Both the position numbers and the translations under genes were made by a program. 32,951 nt of DNA from an uncultured Candidatus Saccharibacteria bacterium (GTDB lineage: Bacteria > Patescibacteriota > Saccharimonadia > Saccharimonadales > Saccharimonadaceae): assembly GCA_938041555.1 (NCBI GenBank), contig CALIAC010000018.1, positions 1-32,951 on the forward strand, read 5' to 3'. Of this stretch, positions 1-7,563 are shown piece by piece. The notes below the pieces were generated by a model. That model was not told the DNA's origin. It saw only the letters and a list, made by a program, of their open reading frames with translations, and ran no database searches. Positions within the stretch are counted from its first letter, which is position 1. Each line of letters starts with the position of its first letter.

Positions 1-204
1 CCATATGTGGCGCATCTTGCCCCGGCTCATTTTGATGAACTATCGACCGAACCACAGGCTGGGGCTGTGCGTAGTTTCGTCCCAGTCGATAGTCTACGAC
101 GGGTTGGCCGCCTGATAGAAGTGCTCAATAGCCTTGCAGCACACACCGTTGAGGTAGAGGCGAAGTACCAGACATTGCTGCGCTACCGCAATCAGCAAAC
201 GTAA
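1..204 (+). CDS. C-terminal fragment of an unknown protein
   Basis: The reading frame is open from the first base of the window and ends at TAA 202-204, so this is the last 67 codons of a gene that begins upstream. A GTG at 7 could be read as a start, but nothing marks it as one and the frame continues before it. The tail contains a heptad-like stretch (LRRVGRLIEVLNSLAAHTVEVEAKYQ) that could be helical. No family is recognised and no function is proposed. Confidence 0.55.
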   Translation, partial: PYVAHLAPAHFDELSTEPQAGAVRSFVPVDSLRRVGRLIEVLNSLAAHTVEVEAKYQTLLRYRNQQT

Positions 205-238
205 AGTAGCGTAGCGACACAGCTCAGCTCACAACCAT

Positions 239-267
239 TTGACATTACCCACAATGTACTGCATTAT
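239..267 (+). promoter_or_regulatory. Promoter of the hypothetical gene at 299
   Basis: A perfect -35 TTGACA (239-244) is followed after 17 bases by CATTAT (262-267), a 4/6 match to the -10 consensus. Transcription would begin near 274, leaving a leader of about 25 bases that carries the Shine-Dalgarno AAAGGAG. Confidence 0.6.
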
Positions 268-298
268 AGGACGAAAGCATTGCAACAAAGGAGCAAGA

Positions 299-970
299 AT
301 GAACGAAAAACAGCCACCAGCAAACGGAGAGCGGCAAGACCCGTCAAAATTGGCAGACCGGCTGCAAGAAAAGCTCAGCCGTATCTTAACAGAAAGACCC
401 TTCGAGTATGCATGGTGGAGGCAGAGTGCTTTGCAGGAGCGTCGTATCCAAACCAACCCAGAGCTCAGCAAAGATGGTGAAACCAACGCCACCGAGCGTA
501 CGATATTCTTGACAGGCCGTGATGGCGAGCATATAGCGGTATTTGGCGTTGTGCACGATAGTCGACCAGTTGTTTTGGGCCCGACTGTCGCTATTATGGC
601 GCCTGATGGTAAAGACTGGGTGGTGTATCGCTCGAAGTCTGGTCGTCCAAAAGATGGTCATGATGGTCAGTGGCAAATTGAGCGTATCCATGGCAGCCAG
701 GCAGATCGGTCAGATCAGCTCGACAGTGAGCCGTACACGTTTTTTCAGTCGGTAGATGAAGATGGTGAGCAAGACATGGAGCGCGCAGAGACTGATGCGC
801 AAGAGTTGAAAGATGTCATAAATCTCATCGAAGGAGCGCACTGCCGCATAGAGACCCCACCTAAGAGCAAAGAGACTGAAGCCTTGCTCGACCAGATTAA
901 AAAGCTACGAGAAGAGGCGGCCTATTGGTGGATGAACTTACTAGCTGAAGGTCTCTATCCGCGTCGATAA
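299..970 (+). CDS. Hypothetical protein, 223 aa
   Basis: I prefer ATG 299 over an in-frame ATP-binding-free extension from GTG/ATG near 239, because AAAGGAG lies 6-7 bases before it and the promoter -35 box overlaps the longer start. The predicted protein is soluble, hydrophilic and rich in Asp, Glu, Lys and Arg, with no signal peptide or membrane segment. The middle (about residues 65-120) looks like an alternating beta region (ERTIFLTGRDGEHIAVFGVV, then VVLGPTVAIMAPDG), and the C-terminus is probably helical, ending in KKLREEAAYWWMNLLAEG. It is followed by the raiA promoter. I do not recognise the family. Confidence 0.7.
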   Translation: MNEKQPPANGERQDPSKLADRLQEKLSRILTERPFEYAWWRQSALQERRIQTNPELSKDGETNATERTIFLTGRDGEHIAVFGVVHDSRPVVLGPTVAIMAPDGKDWVVYRSKSGRPKDGHDGQWQIERIHGSQADRSDQLDSEPYTFFQSVDEDGEQDMERAETDAQELKDVINLIEGAHCRIETPPKSKETEALLDQIKKLREEAAYWWMNLLAEGLYPRR

Positions 971-1008
971 TGTGCCCATAACAACCCCTGTTTTCTCCTC
1001 AACCATGC

Positions 1009-1014
1009 TATACT
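1009..1014 (+). promoter_or_regulatory. -10 box of the raiA promoter
   Basis: TATACT at 1009-1014 is preceded by TGC, an extended -10 arrangement, about 35 bases before the raiA start. The -35 region has no good match. The leader contains the Shine-Dalgarno AAAGGGG. Confidence 0.5.
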
Positions 1015-1048
1015 ATAAGCACAAGTTGCTAACACGAAAGGGGTCAGC

Positions 1049-1438
1049 ATGATCGCAAACATCGACATTACCGGTATTGGCAAATACTCGCCAGACGAGC
1101 CAACCAAAAAATACATCCGCAAGAAGATCGGTGCGCTCGACCGCATGGTGTCGCGCCACGCTCGCAAGACCGTGAGTGCTATGGTGCGCATCGAGGAGAT
1201 CAATGGTGAGCATGGCAATAAGTATGAGGTAGAGGTGGTCATTACCGTGCCAGACCAAACCATCAAGGCCAAAGACTCTACGCTCAACGTCCTGGCCGCC
1301 ACCGACATTGTCGAGCGCAAACTGGCTGGCCAGTTGCGCAAATACAAGCAGAACCAGCTGCCGCACCTTGGTCGCCGTGGCCTTCTCGCTCGCTTCAAGC
1401 GCAGCTTCGAGCGCGAGCAGGATCATCCTGCGGAGTAG
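1049..1438 (+). CDS. raiA: Ribosome hibernation promoting factor (RaiA/HPF family)
   Basis: The 129-residue protein matches the short HPF/YfiA fold: an N-terminal strand (NIDITGIGKYSPDEPTKKYI), a helix KKIGALDRMV, a second strand pair (VSAMVRIEEINGEHGNKYEVEVVIT) and a long C-terminal helix (NVLAATDIVERKLAGQLRKYK). The family binds the 30S decoding region and silences or dimerises ribosomes under stress. The domain that long HPF proteins use to form 100S dimers is missing; only a short basic tail follows. An AAAGGGG Shine-Dalgarno precedes the ATG. Its position directly before secA matches the hpf-secA order common in Firmicutes. Confidence 0.9.
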   Translation: MIANIDITGIGKYSPDEPTKKYIRKKIGALDRMVSRHARKTVSAMVRIEEINGEHGNKYEVEVVITVPDQTIKAKDSTLNVLAATDIVERKLAGQLRKYKQNQLPHLGRRGLLARFKRSFEREQDHPAE

Positions 1439-1459
1439 GCGATAGGTATGCAAGAGTTA

Positions 1460-1505
1460 AGAGGCTGATATCGGTTGGGTATCGGCCTCTTGCTCATACT
1501 TTGTG
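1460..1505 (+). terminator. Terminator after raiA
   Basis: AGAGGCTGATATC pairs with GGTATCGGCCTCT (two G-U pairs), giving a 13-bp stem with a short loop, followed by a T-containing tail. It separates raiA from the secA promoter. Confidence 0.6.
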
Positions 1506-1538
1506 CGGGCCACCCTTCCCAAACAGCCGCAAACCCGG

Positions 1539-1544
1539 TATAAT
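1539..1544 (+). promoter_or_regulatory. -10 box of the secA promoter
   Basis: A perfect TATAAT at 1539-1544, preceded by CCGG, lies 60 bases before the secA start. TTCCCA at 1516-1521 is a weak -35 at 17 bases. The leader contains purine-rich GGAAAGCGAGGGAAG, but at a longer than usual distance from ATG. Confidence 0.5.
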
Positions 1545-1604
1545 GAGGGGAGTTTTTTGAATTGAATGGCCGCTTAGAGAGGAAAGCGAGGGAAGTTTGA
1601 CACC

Positions 1605-4235
1605 ATGGCAACAACACAGCAAAAAGCACTGACGAAGATTTTTGGCGATCCGCAGAAGCGGATCTTGAAGCGTCTGCAAAAGAAGGTAGACCAGATTAAC
1701 AAGCTTGGGCCTAAATATAAGGCACTCTCAGATGAGGAATTAGCCAAGCAAACAGAGGTCCTCAAGCAGCGCCTGCACAAGAAAGGCACGACGCTCGATA
1801 CCATCCTGCCTGATGCCTTTGCAGTGGTGCGCGAGATGGCCGATCGAGTGATTGGTGAGCGGCACTATGATGTGCAGCTGATTGGCTCGATGGTGCTACA
1901 CGAAGGCAACGTGGCCGAACTCAAGACTGGTGAAGGCAAGACCCTGATGTCTACTCTGGCAGCATACCTCAATGCGCTCGAGGGCAAGGGTGTGCACATC
2001 GTGACCGTCAACGACTACCTGGCGCAGCGTGACGCTGGCTGGATGGGGCAGATCTATAGCGCTCTGGGCATTAGCACTGGTGTGATCATTAACGAAGCAT
2101 CCTTCCTCTATGATGGTGCGTATACCAACGAGAACCATACTGACCCACGTATGCAAAAGCTCCGCCCTTGTACACGGCGCGAGGCCTATGAGGCAGACAT
2201 TACCTATGGGACAAACAACGAGTTTGGCTTCGACTACCTGCGCGATAACATGGTCAATGAGATTAGCCTAGTGCGCCAGCGCGAGCTCAACTTTGCCATT
2301 GTAGACGAGGTGGATTCTATCTTGATCGATGAAGCGCGCACCCCACTCATCATTAGTGCGCCCGCGGCTGAGAACCCTGATAGCTACTACCAATTTGCCA
2401 AGATTGCTGCCAAGCTTGTGCCGGAGGACTACCGTCTCGATGAGAAGCACACCAGTGTGGCACTGACGGATAGTGGTATCGATAAGGTGCAAAAACTCCT
2501 TGGTATAAAAAATTTGTACACTCCTGAATATGTCCGCAGTGTCTACCATATCAACCAAGCGCTGCGTGCCCAGACGCTCTTCCATCGTGACAAAAACTAT
2601 GTGGTGACCAATGATGGCGAGGTGATCATTGTCGATGAGCACACTGGCCGCCTCAAGATCGGCAACCGCTACAACGAAGGCCTCCACCAGGCGATCGAAG
2701 CGAAAGAAGGCGTGCCCGTCCAGCAAGAGAGTATGACGCTGGCAACTATTTCCTTCCAGAATTTCTTCCGCCTGTATAAGAAGCTCAGTGGTATGACCGG
2801 TACGGCCTTTACTGAGGCAGAGGAGTTCCAGCAGATCTATAGCCTGGATGTGGTGGTAGTGCCGCCCAACAAGCCAATTACCCGCAAAGACCACCAAGAT
2901 CTTATTTACAAAACCGAAAAGGCTAAGCTCAAAGCTGTGGCTGCCGCCATCAAGGAGTATCATGAGCAAGGCCGGCCGGTGCTGGTGGGGTCGGGCTCGA
3001 TTGCTAAGAATGAGCTGATCGCCCAGTGGCTCGACAAAGCGGGCATTGCATATGAGATCCTCAACGCCAAGAATAATGAGCGCGAGGCCGAGATCGTGGC
3101 GCACGCTGGCGAGAAGGGTGCTGTGACGCTGGCGACGAACATCGCGGGGCGTGGTACAGACATCAAGCTTGGGCCGGGCGTGAAGGAACTTGGTGGCTTG
3201 GTGGTGATCGGCAGCGAGCGGCATGAGTCGCGCCGGATCGATAACCAGCTACGTGGCCGTGGTGGCCGCCAGGGCGACCCGGGTGACACCCAATTCTATG
3301 TCTCGACCGAAGACGATCTGATGCGGATCTTCCAGGGTGAGCGTATTGCTGGCCTGATGGAGCGCCTTGGAGTAGAAGAAGACATGGCTATTCAAAACAA
3401 AGCAGTCAGTAAGACGCTTGAGGCGGCGCAAAAGCGGGTTGAGGGCTTTAACTTCGATGCGCGCAAAAATGTTGTTCAGTACGACAACGTCATCAACCGC
3501 CACCGCAAAGTGGTCTACACCGTGCGGCGCAAGATCCTCGATGGCGATAACATCAAGCCAGAAATTCAGCGCCTGCTGCGCACTGCAGTCGAGAGCCTTA
3601 CAGAGGTACCAGCCAAGCAAAACCCGAAGTTTGCTGAGGAGTTTGGCGCGATCTTCCCACTGGACAAAGACGAGATCAAGAAAATCGGTGCCGAGAAGCG
3701 CGATCGTGTTCGGACTAAGATGGCACTCGATGCGGCGAAAAAATTGTATCAAGACAAAGAAGACGAACTGGGTAGCGAGCTACTGCGCGGTATTGAGCGT
3801 GAAGTGTATCTGCAGGTGCTCGACACGCTGTGGATGCAGCACCTAGAGAACATGCAGCACCTGCGCGAGGGAATCCACTGGCGCAGTGTGGGCCAGCGCG
3901 ACCCGCTCGTGGAGTATCGCGCCGAGTCGCAAAAGTTGTTTGATAGCCTGCAGGCTAACCTCCGGGCTGAGGTTCTCCATGCGATCTACCAAGTGCGCAA
4001 GACCGACGCCATCACACGTGAGGCAACGGACGACGAGCATGATACCGAGCTTACCCGCCTGGCTGAAACCTCGGTGGAGCGCGGCGTGAATGAAATCACG
4101 AGTGGGGAAGCGAATCGCGACCACGACTTTACCAAAACAAAAGCGGCACCAACTACTGCCGACGTCAACCGCAAACGTAACGCCGCCCGCAAGAAAAAGA
4201 AAGCCCAGCGGCAGAATCGCAAAAAGAACCGCTAG
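1605..4235 (+). CDS. secA: Preprotein translocase ATPase SecA
   Basis: This is the motor ATPase that drives unfolded proteins through SecYEG. The 876-residue product is of normal length. Walker A is KTGEGKT (residues about 107-113), the DEAD-type motif is DEVD (234-237) inside VDEVDSILIDEARTPLIIS, and the second helicase domain carries TNIAGRGTDIKL and LRGRGGRQGDPG. The scaffold and wing domains follow (VVQYDNVINRHRKVVY; LDTLWMQHLENMQHLREGI). The C-terminus lacks the CxCx8CH zinc-binding tail of many SecA proteins; instead it ends in a very basic stretch of Lys and Arg that could bind membrane lipid or ribosome. The next gene starts on the base after its TAG stop, so they are almost certainly co-transcribed. 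Confidence 0.98.
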   Translation: MATTQQKALTKIFGDPQKRILKRLQKKVDQINKLGPKYKALSDEELAKQTEVLKQRLHKKGTTLDTILPDAFAVVREMADRVIGERHYDVQLIGSMVLHEGNVAELKTGEGKTLMSTLAAYLNALEGKGVHIVTVNDYLAQRDAGWMGQIYSALGISTGVIINEASFLYDGAYTNENHTDPRMQKLRPCTRREAYEADITYGTNNEFGFDYLRDNMVNEISLVRQRELNFAIVDEVDSILIDEARTPLIISAPAAENPDSYYQFAKIAAKLVPEDYRLDEKHTSVALTDSGIDKVQKLLGIKNLYTPEYVRSVYHINQALRAQTLFHRDKNYVVTNDGEVIIVDEHTGRLKIGNRYNEGLHQAIEAKEGVPVQQESMTLATISFQNFFRLYKKLSGMTGTAFTEAEEFQQIYSLDVVVVPPNKPITRKDHQDLIYKTEKAKLKAVAAAIKEYHEQGRPVLVGSGSIAKNELIAQWLDKAGIAYEILNAKNNEREAEIVAHAGEKGAVTLATNIAGRGTDIKLGPGVKELGGLVVIGSERHESRRIDNQLRGRGGRQGDPGDTQFYVSTEDDLMRIFQGERIAGLMERLGVEEDMAIQNKAVSKTLEAAQKRVEGFNFDARKNVVQYDNVINRHRKVVYTVRRKILDGDNIKPEIQRLLRTAVESLTEVPAKQNPKFAEEFGAIFPLDKDEIKKIGAEKRDRVRTKMALDAAKKLYQDKEDELGSELLRGIEREVYLQVLDTLWMQHLENMQHLREGIHWRSVGQRDPLVEYRAESQKLFDSLQANLRAEVLHAIYQVRKTDAITREATDDEHDTELTRLAETSVERGVNEITSGEANRDHDFTKTKAAPTTADVNRKRNAARKKKKAQRQNRKKNR

Positions 4236-5522
4236 ATGCAACACACAGTAACAGAGGTCAGGCTAAACAATGGTGCCCGTGGCCTTCTCATCGACGTGCC
4301 TGGCGCAACCGTGATGAGCTTCCAGTTCCAATTCCGGGCGGGCAACCGCTATGTTGCGAGCAAGGACATCTACGAGACGGCGCACATTATGGAACATATG
4401 GCCTTTGGTGCCAATGCTCAGTTTGCGAGCGAGCACGAGTATGAGGCAGAGTTTATCAAAAACGGTGCCTACCACAATGCCTGGACGAGCGACCTATCCA
4501 TGGTGTATGTGGCGGATTGTGCGGACTTTGAATGGGAGCGTATTTTGCAGTTGCAGCAGGTGGCCATTACGCAGCCAAAGTTCAACCAGACGGAACTCGA
4601 GGCGGAGAAGGGCAACGTGCGCAGCGAGCTTGTCGGCTATCTTAATAATCATAACCGAGTGCTGTGGCCCAAGATCCAGCAGCTACTGGGGAATGACATC
4701 TACACCTTCCACCAACGCGTGCGTACCATTGCCCATGTGCAGCTGAGCGATATTCAGGAGCACTACCGACGTACCCACACTAGCGACAACCTTCGCTTTG
4801 TCATTGCTGGCAAAATGGCGGGGCGCAAGGCGCAGATCAAGCGCATGCTCGAGAGCTGGCAACTGCCGCGTGGTGAACGCTTTGCGGTGCCGCACGACGA
4901 GCTTCACAGTGGTAAGCCTACCCTCATCCGTCGCAAAGAAGCGAGCAATCTCACCTTTGGCTGGTCGATGGAGATCCCGCGCGAGCTCAGCGACAAGGAA
5001 GACGCCGCGCTCGATTGTCTCAACCACATCCTCACCGGCACCATGCATTCGCGCATCTTTGGCAAAGCCCGCAAGCAGGGTATGGCCTATGGGATGTTTA
5101 GTGATGGCTCGGTGGGCAAGTATGAGAGCAGCTGGGACTTTGGTGGCGAGGTAGAGTGCGATAAGGCAGAGCGGCTCTTTGCTTTGATTGTCAGTGAGCT
5201 CCAAGCGGTGCTGCGTGGTGAAATTACCGAGGCAGAGCTTGAGGCAGCCAAATCCTATGGCCTGGGGCGCTACCAAATGGGGGCGCAAACAGTAGCACAG
5301 ATTAGCGGGTTCTACACCAGCCGCTTCTTCTGGGATGGCTATGTGAAGGACTATGCCAAGGTGCCGCAAGAGATCAAAGGTACGACCCTTGAGCAGATGA
5401 ACGCCGTAGCACGTGAATTCATTGCCGCTAACACCTGGGCACTCGCTGGCGTAAGCAGCGGTGAGCGTAGCGACATTGTGCGGCTGGGTGAGCAGCTGGA
5501 AGGGCTGTTTGCACAGGGCTAG
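4236..5522 (+). CDS. M16-family zinc metallopeptidase (pitrilysin/processing-peptidase type)
   Basis: The inverted zinc motif HxxEH is present as HIMEH at residues 50-54, and the distal zinc ligand is expected in ELEAEKGNVRSEL about 75 residues later. The second half carries the M16 C-terminal signature (LNHILTGTMHSRIFGKAR, then GMAYGMF). At 428 residues it is the usual size of a single-chain bacterial M16 peptidase. There is no signal peptide or transmembrane segment, so it probably works in the cytoplasm on peptides. ATG follows the secA stop with no gap, indicating translational coupling; whether it degrades signal peptides or other products of secretion is only a guess from this position. 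Confidence 0.9.
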   Translation: MQHTVTEVRLNNGARGLLIDVPGATVMSFQFQFRAGNRYVASKDIYETAHIMEHMAFGANAQFASEHEYEAEFIKNGAYHNAWTSDLSMVYVADCADFEWERILQLQQVAITQPKFNQTELEAEKGNVRSELVGYLNNHNRVLWPKIQQLLGNDIYTFHQRVRTIAHVQLSDIQEHYRRTHTSDNLRFVIAGKMAGRKAQIKRMLESWQLPRGERFAVPHDELHSGKPTLIRRKEASNLTFGWSMEIPRELSDKEDAALDCLNHILTGTMHSRIFGKARKQGMAYGMFSDGSVGKYESSWDFGGEVECDKAERLFALIVSELQAVLRGEITEAELEAAKSYGLGRYQMGAQTVAQISGFYTSRFFWDGYVKDYAKVPQEIKGTTLEQMNAVAREFIAANTWALAGVSSGERSDIVRLGEQLEGLFAQG

Positions 5523-5605
5523 AAGCACCTCAGCTTAGTATAGTTGCCTCCCTTTGTATTATAAGAGTCGAAGTTTTTGTGGCGATGCTTGGCCTATCTG
5601 CTTAT

Positions 5606-5629
5606 ATAATTTGATCAAATTATTTTTTT
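5606..5629 (+). terminator. AT-rich palindrome with T-run after the secA operon
   Basis: ATAATTTGATCAAATTAT (5606-5623) is a perfect 18-base palindrome followed by a run of T. It can act as a rho-independent terminator, although with only two G-C pairs it is weak; a protein-binding operator is the alternative. Confidence 0.5.
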
Positions 5630-5660
5630 ACTATTTTTTAGTGAAGGCAAGGAGAGGTAC

Positions 5661-5688
5661 TTGCATTCATTGGATTTTGTCGTATTAT
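5661..5688 (+). promoter_or_regulatory. Promoter of the 90-aa gene at 5716
   Basis: TTGCAT (5661-5666), a 16-base spacer and TATTAT (5683-5688) make a good promoter. The transcript would start around 5695 and includes the Shine-Dalgarno TAGGAG. Confidence 0.55.
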
Positions 5689-5715
5689 TGAAGTAATAGC
5701 ATAGGAGAACAATAT

Positions 5716-5988
5716 ATGAGTGACGTCAATCCAACCAACAGTAAAAGTTACCGTCCTGGGGACGAACGAAAAGGTTACAACGACCTTGTCACGATTGTCC
5801 TCACAAAACGGGAATGCTCAGATTTATTGACAGCCATGAATGAGCTCACCGCAGGCCCGTATGCACCTTCTGACAAAGAATGGCAATGGATGGAGGATGT
5901 CATGGGTATGCCTACGCGCGAAAGTTTGATGGCGCTATTCGATAAGGTTGACGATTTTCAAGAGGGTGACCTTAGGTCGCCCAAATAG
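5716..5988 (+). CDS. Hypothetical small protein, 90 aa
   Basis: ATG 5716 is preceded by AGGAG and its own promoter. The protein is acidic and soluble, with a probable helical middle (TIVLTKRECSDLLTAMNEL) and an acidic tail. The arrangement LTKRECSDLLTAMNELTAG could suggest a small helical regulator, but I do not recognise a family. It is monocistronic, lying between the secA operon and a degraded stretch. Confidence 0.65.
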   Translation: MSDVNPTNSKSYRPGDERKGYNDLVTIVLTKRECSDLLTAMNELTAGPYAPSDKEWQWMEDVMGMPTRESLMALFDKVDDFQEGDLRSPK

Positions 5989-6079
5989 CGGCTTAGTGCA
6001 CTTGATTCTTGAGTTGTAGTGGTACACTGCTATGAGTGATCAGGTATAGCTGTAACCTACCCTCTACATTCTAACGTAA

Positions 6080-6307
6080 GAAGAATTTGTAAGCGAACAA
6101 GCACAGGCGGATATCCAGAAGTACGGCTACAATCCTGAGGATATGCCCGATTGCTTCCTCCCCGATAACTTTGACGAAGTATTTCAGCGTATCGGCATAC
6201 ATGGCACAAGACCGCACCGCACTGGTTGTTTAGTCTATTTTTTTGCCTACTATATAGCCGACCAAGCGGTCGGCTATATGTGTTGGTCTTGCACGTGCGC
6301 TCTTTAA
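6080..6307 (+). pseudogene. Probable remnant of a small gene
   Basis: This frame follows a TAA and stays open for about 75 codons without any start codon near its beginning. Residues such as EQAQADIQKYGYNPEDMPD and FLPDNFDEVFQRIGIHG read like real protein, whereas the last third passes through a hairpin and looks random. A -10-like TACACT and ATGAG lie just upstream at about 6024-6035, but that frame stops after five codons. I interpret this as a decayed gene; it could also be chance. Confidence 0.3.
6252..6279. terminator. Hairpin between convergent units
   Basis: ATATAGCCGACC and GGTCGGCTATAT form a perfect 12-bp stem around an AAGC loop. It lies just past the end of the minus-strand gene at 6304. 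Neither side has a proper T-run after the hairpin (the T-run precedes it on the plus strand), so it may terminate weakly in both directions or protect mRNA ends. Confidence 0.45.
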
Positions 6308-7260
6308 GCTGCGCGGTACACTGCCATCTTCGCGTTGAGCAGCTTGTTCATCTCGGTGAGGCTGCCATCCTTCTTGTGGAGGACGCCGTCGTCGATGACG
6401 TATGTCTCGGCCTTGCTATCTCTGTTGTCGGGCATTTTGGGCGCAGTGTTTTGCCCGCTGTACTTGCTGCGGCTTGTTAGGTCGCTGTGTGTGCGGTAGT
6501 ATTGAGCAGCTTTGAGGCGGTGGTCTTTGACCTTTTGGTAATACGTAACGTATTCGGCGCCAAGCTTGCGTGCGTTGTCATTTTCGCTGATGTTTTGCAC
6601 TTTTTTGGCTTGCTCGATGCACGAGCCGTAGGTCTTGCTTGCTTCCTTTTCGATCTCGCTATCAGTCAGTGCAGGAGCGCTCGTAAGCGCTGCGCTGCCA
6701 CCCTTGCGGAAGTCAAAGTTGAGAATCTGGCGGTTGAGCACGCGAGTGTCAGCGCACTCTTTGATAAAGGTGGCGACGGTGGAGTAGTAGCTAGGCAGCT
6801 TGCCCAGTGCAGTAACGGCTTCGTCCGTCTCGTGCTTGTACTGCTCGTACGCACGTTTGATATCTTCGTCGTGCACGGCGCGTGAGCTGCCCAGCTTGCT
6901 TATGAGTTCTTTGCGGTTGTCTGCAAATGCCTTGGTGTCGATCGTCTCGCCACGAGAGAGTGGCTGCAGCAGGCGCTCCTCGGTGCGGCTATGGCTGCGG
7001 ATGAGCGCCTGGGCGTCTTGCAAGTCTTTGCGGCTTGGTGGTGCCGACTGAATGGCCACTACGATAATAATGATGACTAGTACAATGCCCACCGCACCAG
7101 CAATCAGCCCATATAGCAGCTTCTTATTTGCTAGCAGTGCATTACCCGAGGGCTGAGGTGGCTGCGGTGTGTTGCCGGGCTGTGGTGTGTTCATATTCAT
7201 GGTGTTCATTGGTGAGGTCATAGCTGGTTGGCTGTGGCCAGAGGTGGGCTGGGTGTCCAT
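6304..7260 (-). CDS. Membrane-anchored hypothetical protein with proline-rich N-terminus
   Basis: The 318-residue protein starts with a roughly 40-residue Met/Asn/Pro/Gln-rich cytoplasmic tail (MNTPQPGNTPQPPQPSG), then one strong transmembrane helix at about 48-70 (LIAGAVGIVLVIIIIVVAIQ), then about 245 polar, helix-rich residues that should face outside. Two Cys in the outer part (KECADTR and YGSCIEQ) could form a disulfide. Shine-Dalgarno AAAGGAC lies before the ATG, and the minus-strand -10 TATAAT is at 7314-7319. This topology, with an unknown outer domain, is typical of surface proteins in small-genome epibiotic bacteria; no family is recognised. Confidence 0.75.
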   Translation of the reverse strand: MDTQPTSGHSQPAMTSPMNTMNMNTPQPGNTPQPPQPSGNALLANKKLLYGLIAGAVGIVLVIIIIVVAIQSAPPSRKDLQDAQALIRSHSRTEERLLQPLSRGETIDTKAFADNRKELISKLGSSRAVHDEDIKRAYEQYKHETDEAVTALGKLPSYYSTVATFIKECADTRVLNRQILNFDFRKGGSAALTSAPALTDSEIEKEASKTYGSCIEQAKKVQNISENDNARKLGAEYVTYYQKVKDHRLKAAQYYRTHSDLTSRSKYSGQNTAPKMPDNRDSKAETYVIDDGVLHKKDGSLTEMNKLLNAKMAVYRAA

Positions 7261-7313
7261 TGCTTGTGTCCTTTATCTTCGTTGTGGATGCTAAAATTAC
7301 CTATAGACTATAT

Positions 7314-7319
7314 ATTATA
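7314..7319 (-). promoter_or_regulatory. -10 box for the membrane-anchored protein at 7260
   Basis: Read on the minus strand this is TATAAT, 53 bases before the start codon. The rest of 7320-7550 holds no gene that I can support; it contains only the murD promoter at its end and one copy of the ACAGAGGT octamer on the minus strand (7515-7522). Confidence 0.45.
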
Positions 7320-7551
7320 GCAATAGTTGCGGCGAGCGCAAATTGAGGGAAGAAGAGCTGTTGCGGCGCATTGTGTTTGGTGGTATGCCAATGCGATCTC
7401 TATATAAGAAATACACAAAAAATCAACAAGACCGCTACAGAAACGGAGCCACCGTCCATCGATGGGAATGACGAGGGAGCGCCAAGAATAAGGGCAGTAT
7501 GACACACTCCTCTGACCTCTGTGTATTCTGTATCGTGGGCGGTACGTATGC

Positions 7552-7557
7552 TATAAT
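7552..7557 (+). promoter_or_regulatory. Extended -10 box of murD, leaderless layout
   Basis: TGCTATAAT is an extended -10 element. Exactly 6 bases (AACGGT) separate TATAAT from the murD ATG, so the transcription start should coincide with the A of the start codon. No Shine-Dalgarno is possible in this layout. Confidence 0.65.
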
Positions 7558-7563
7558 AACGGT

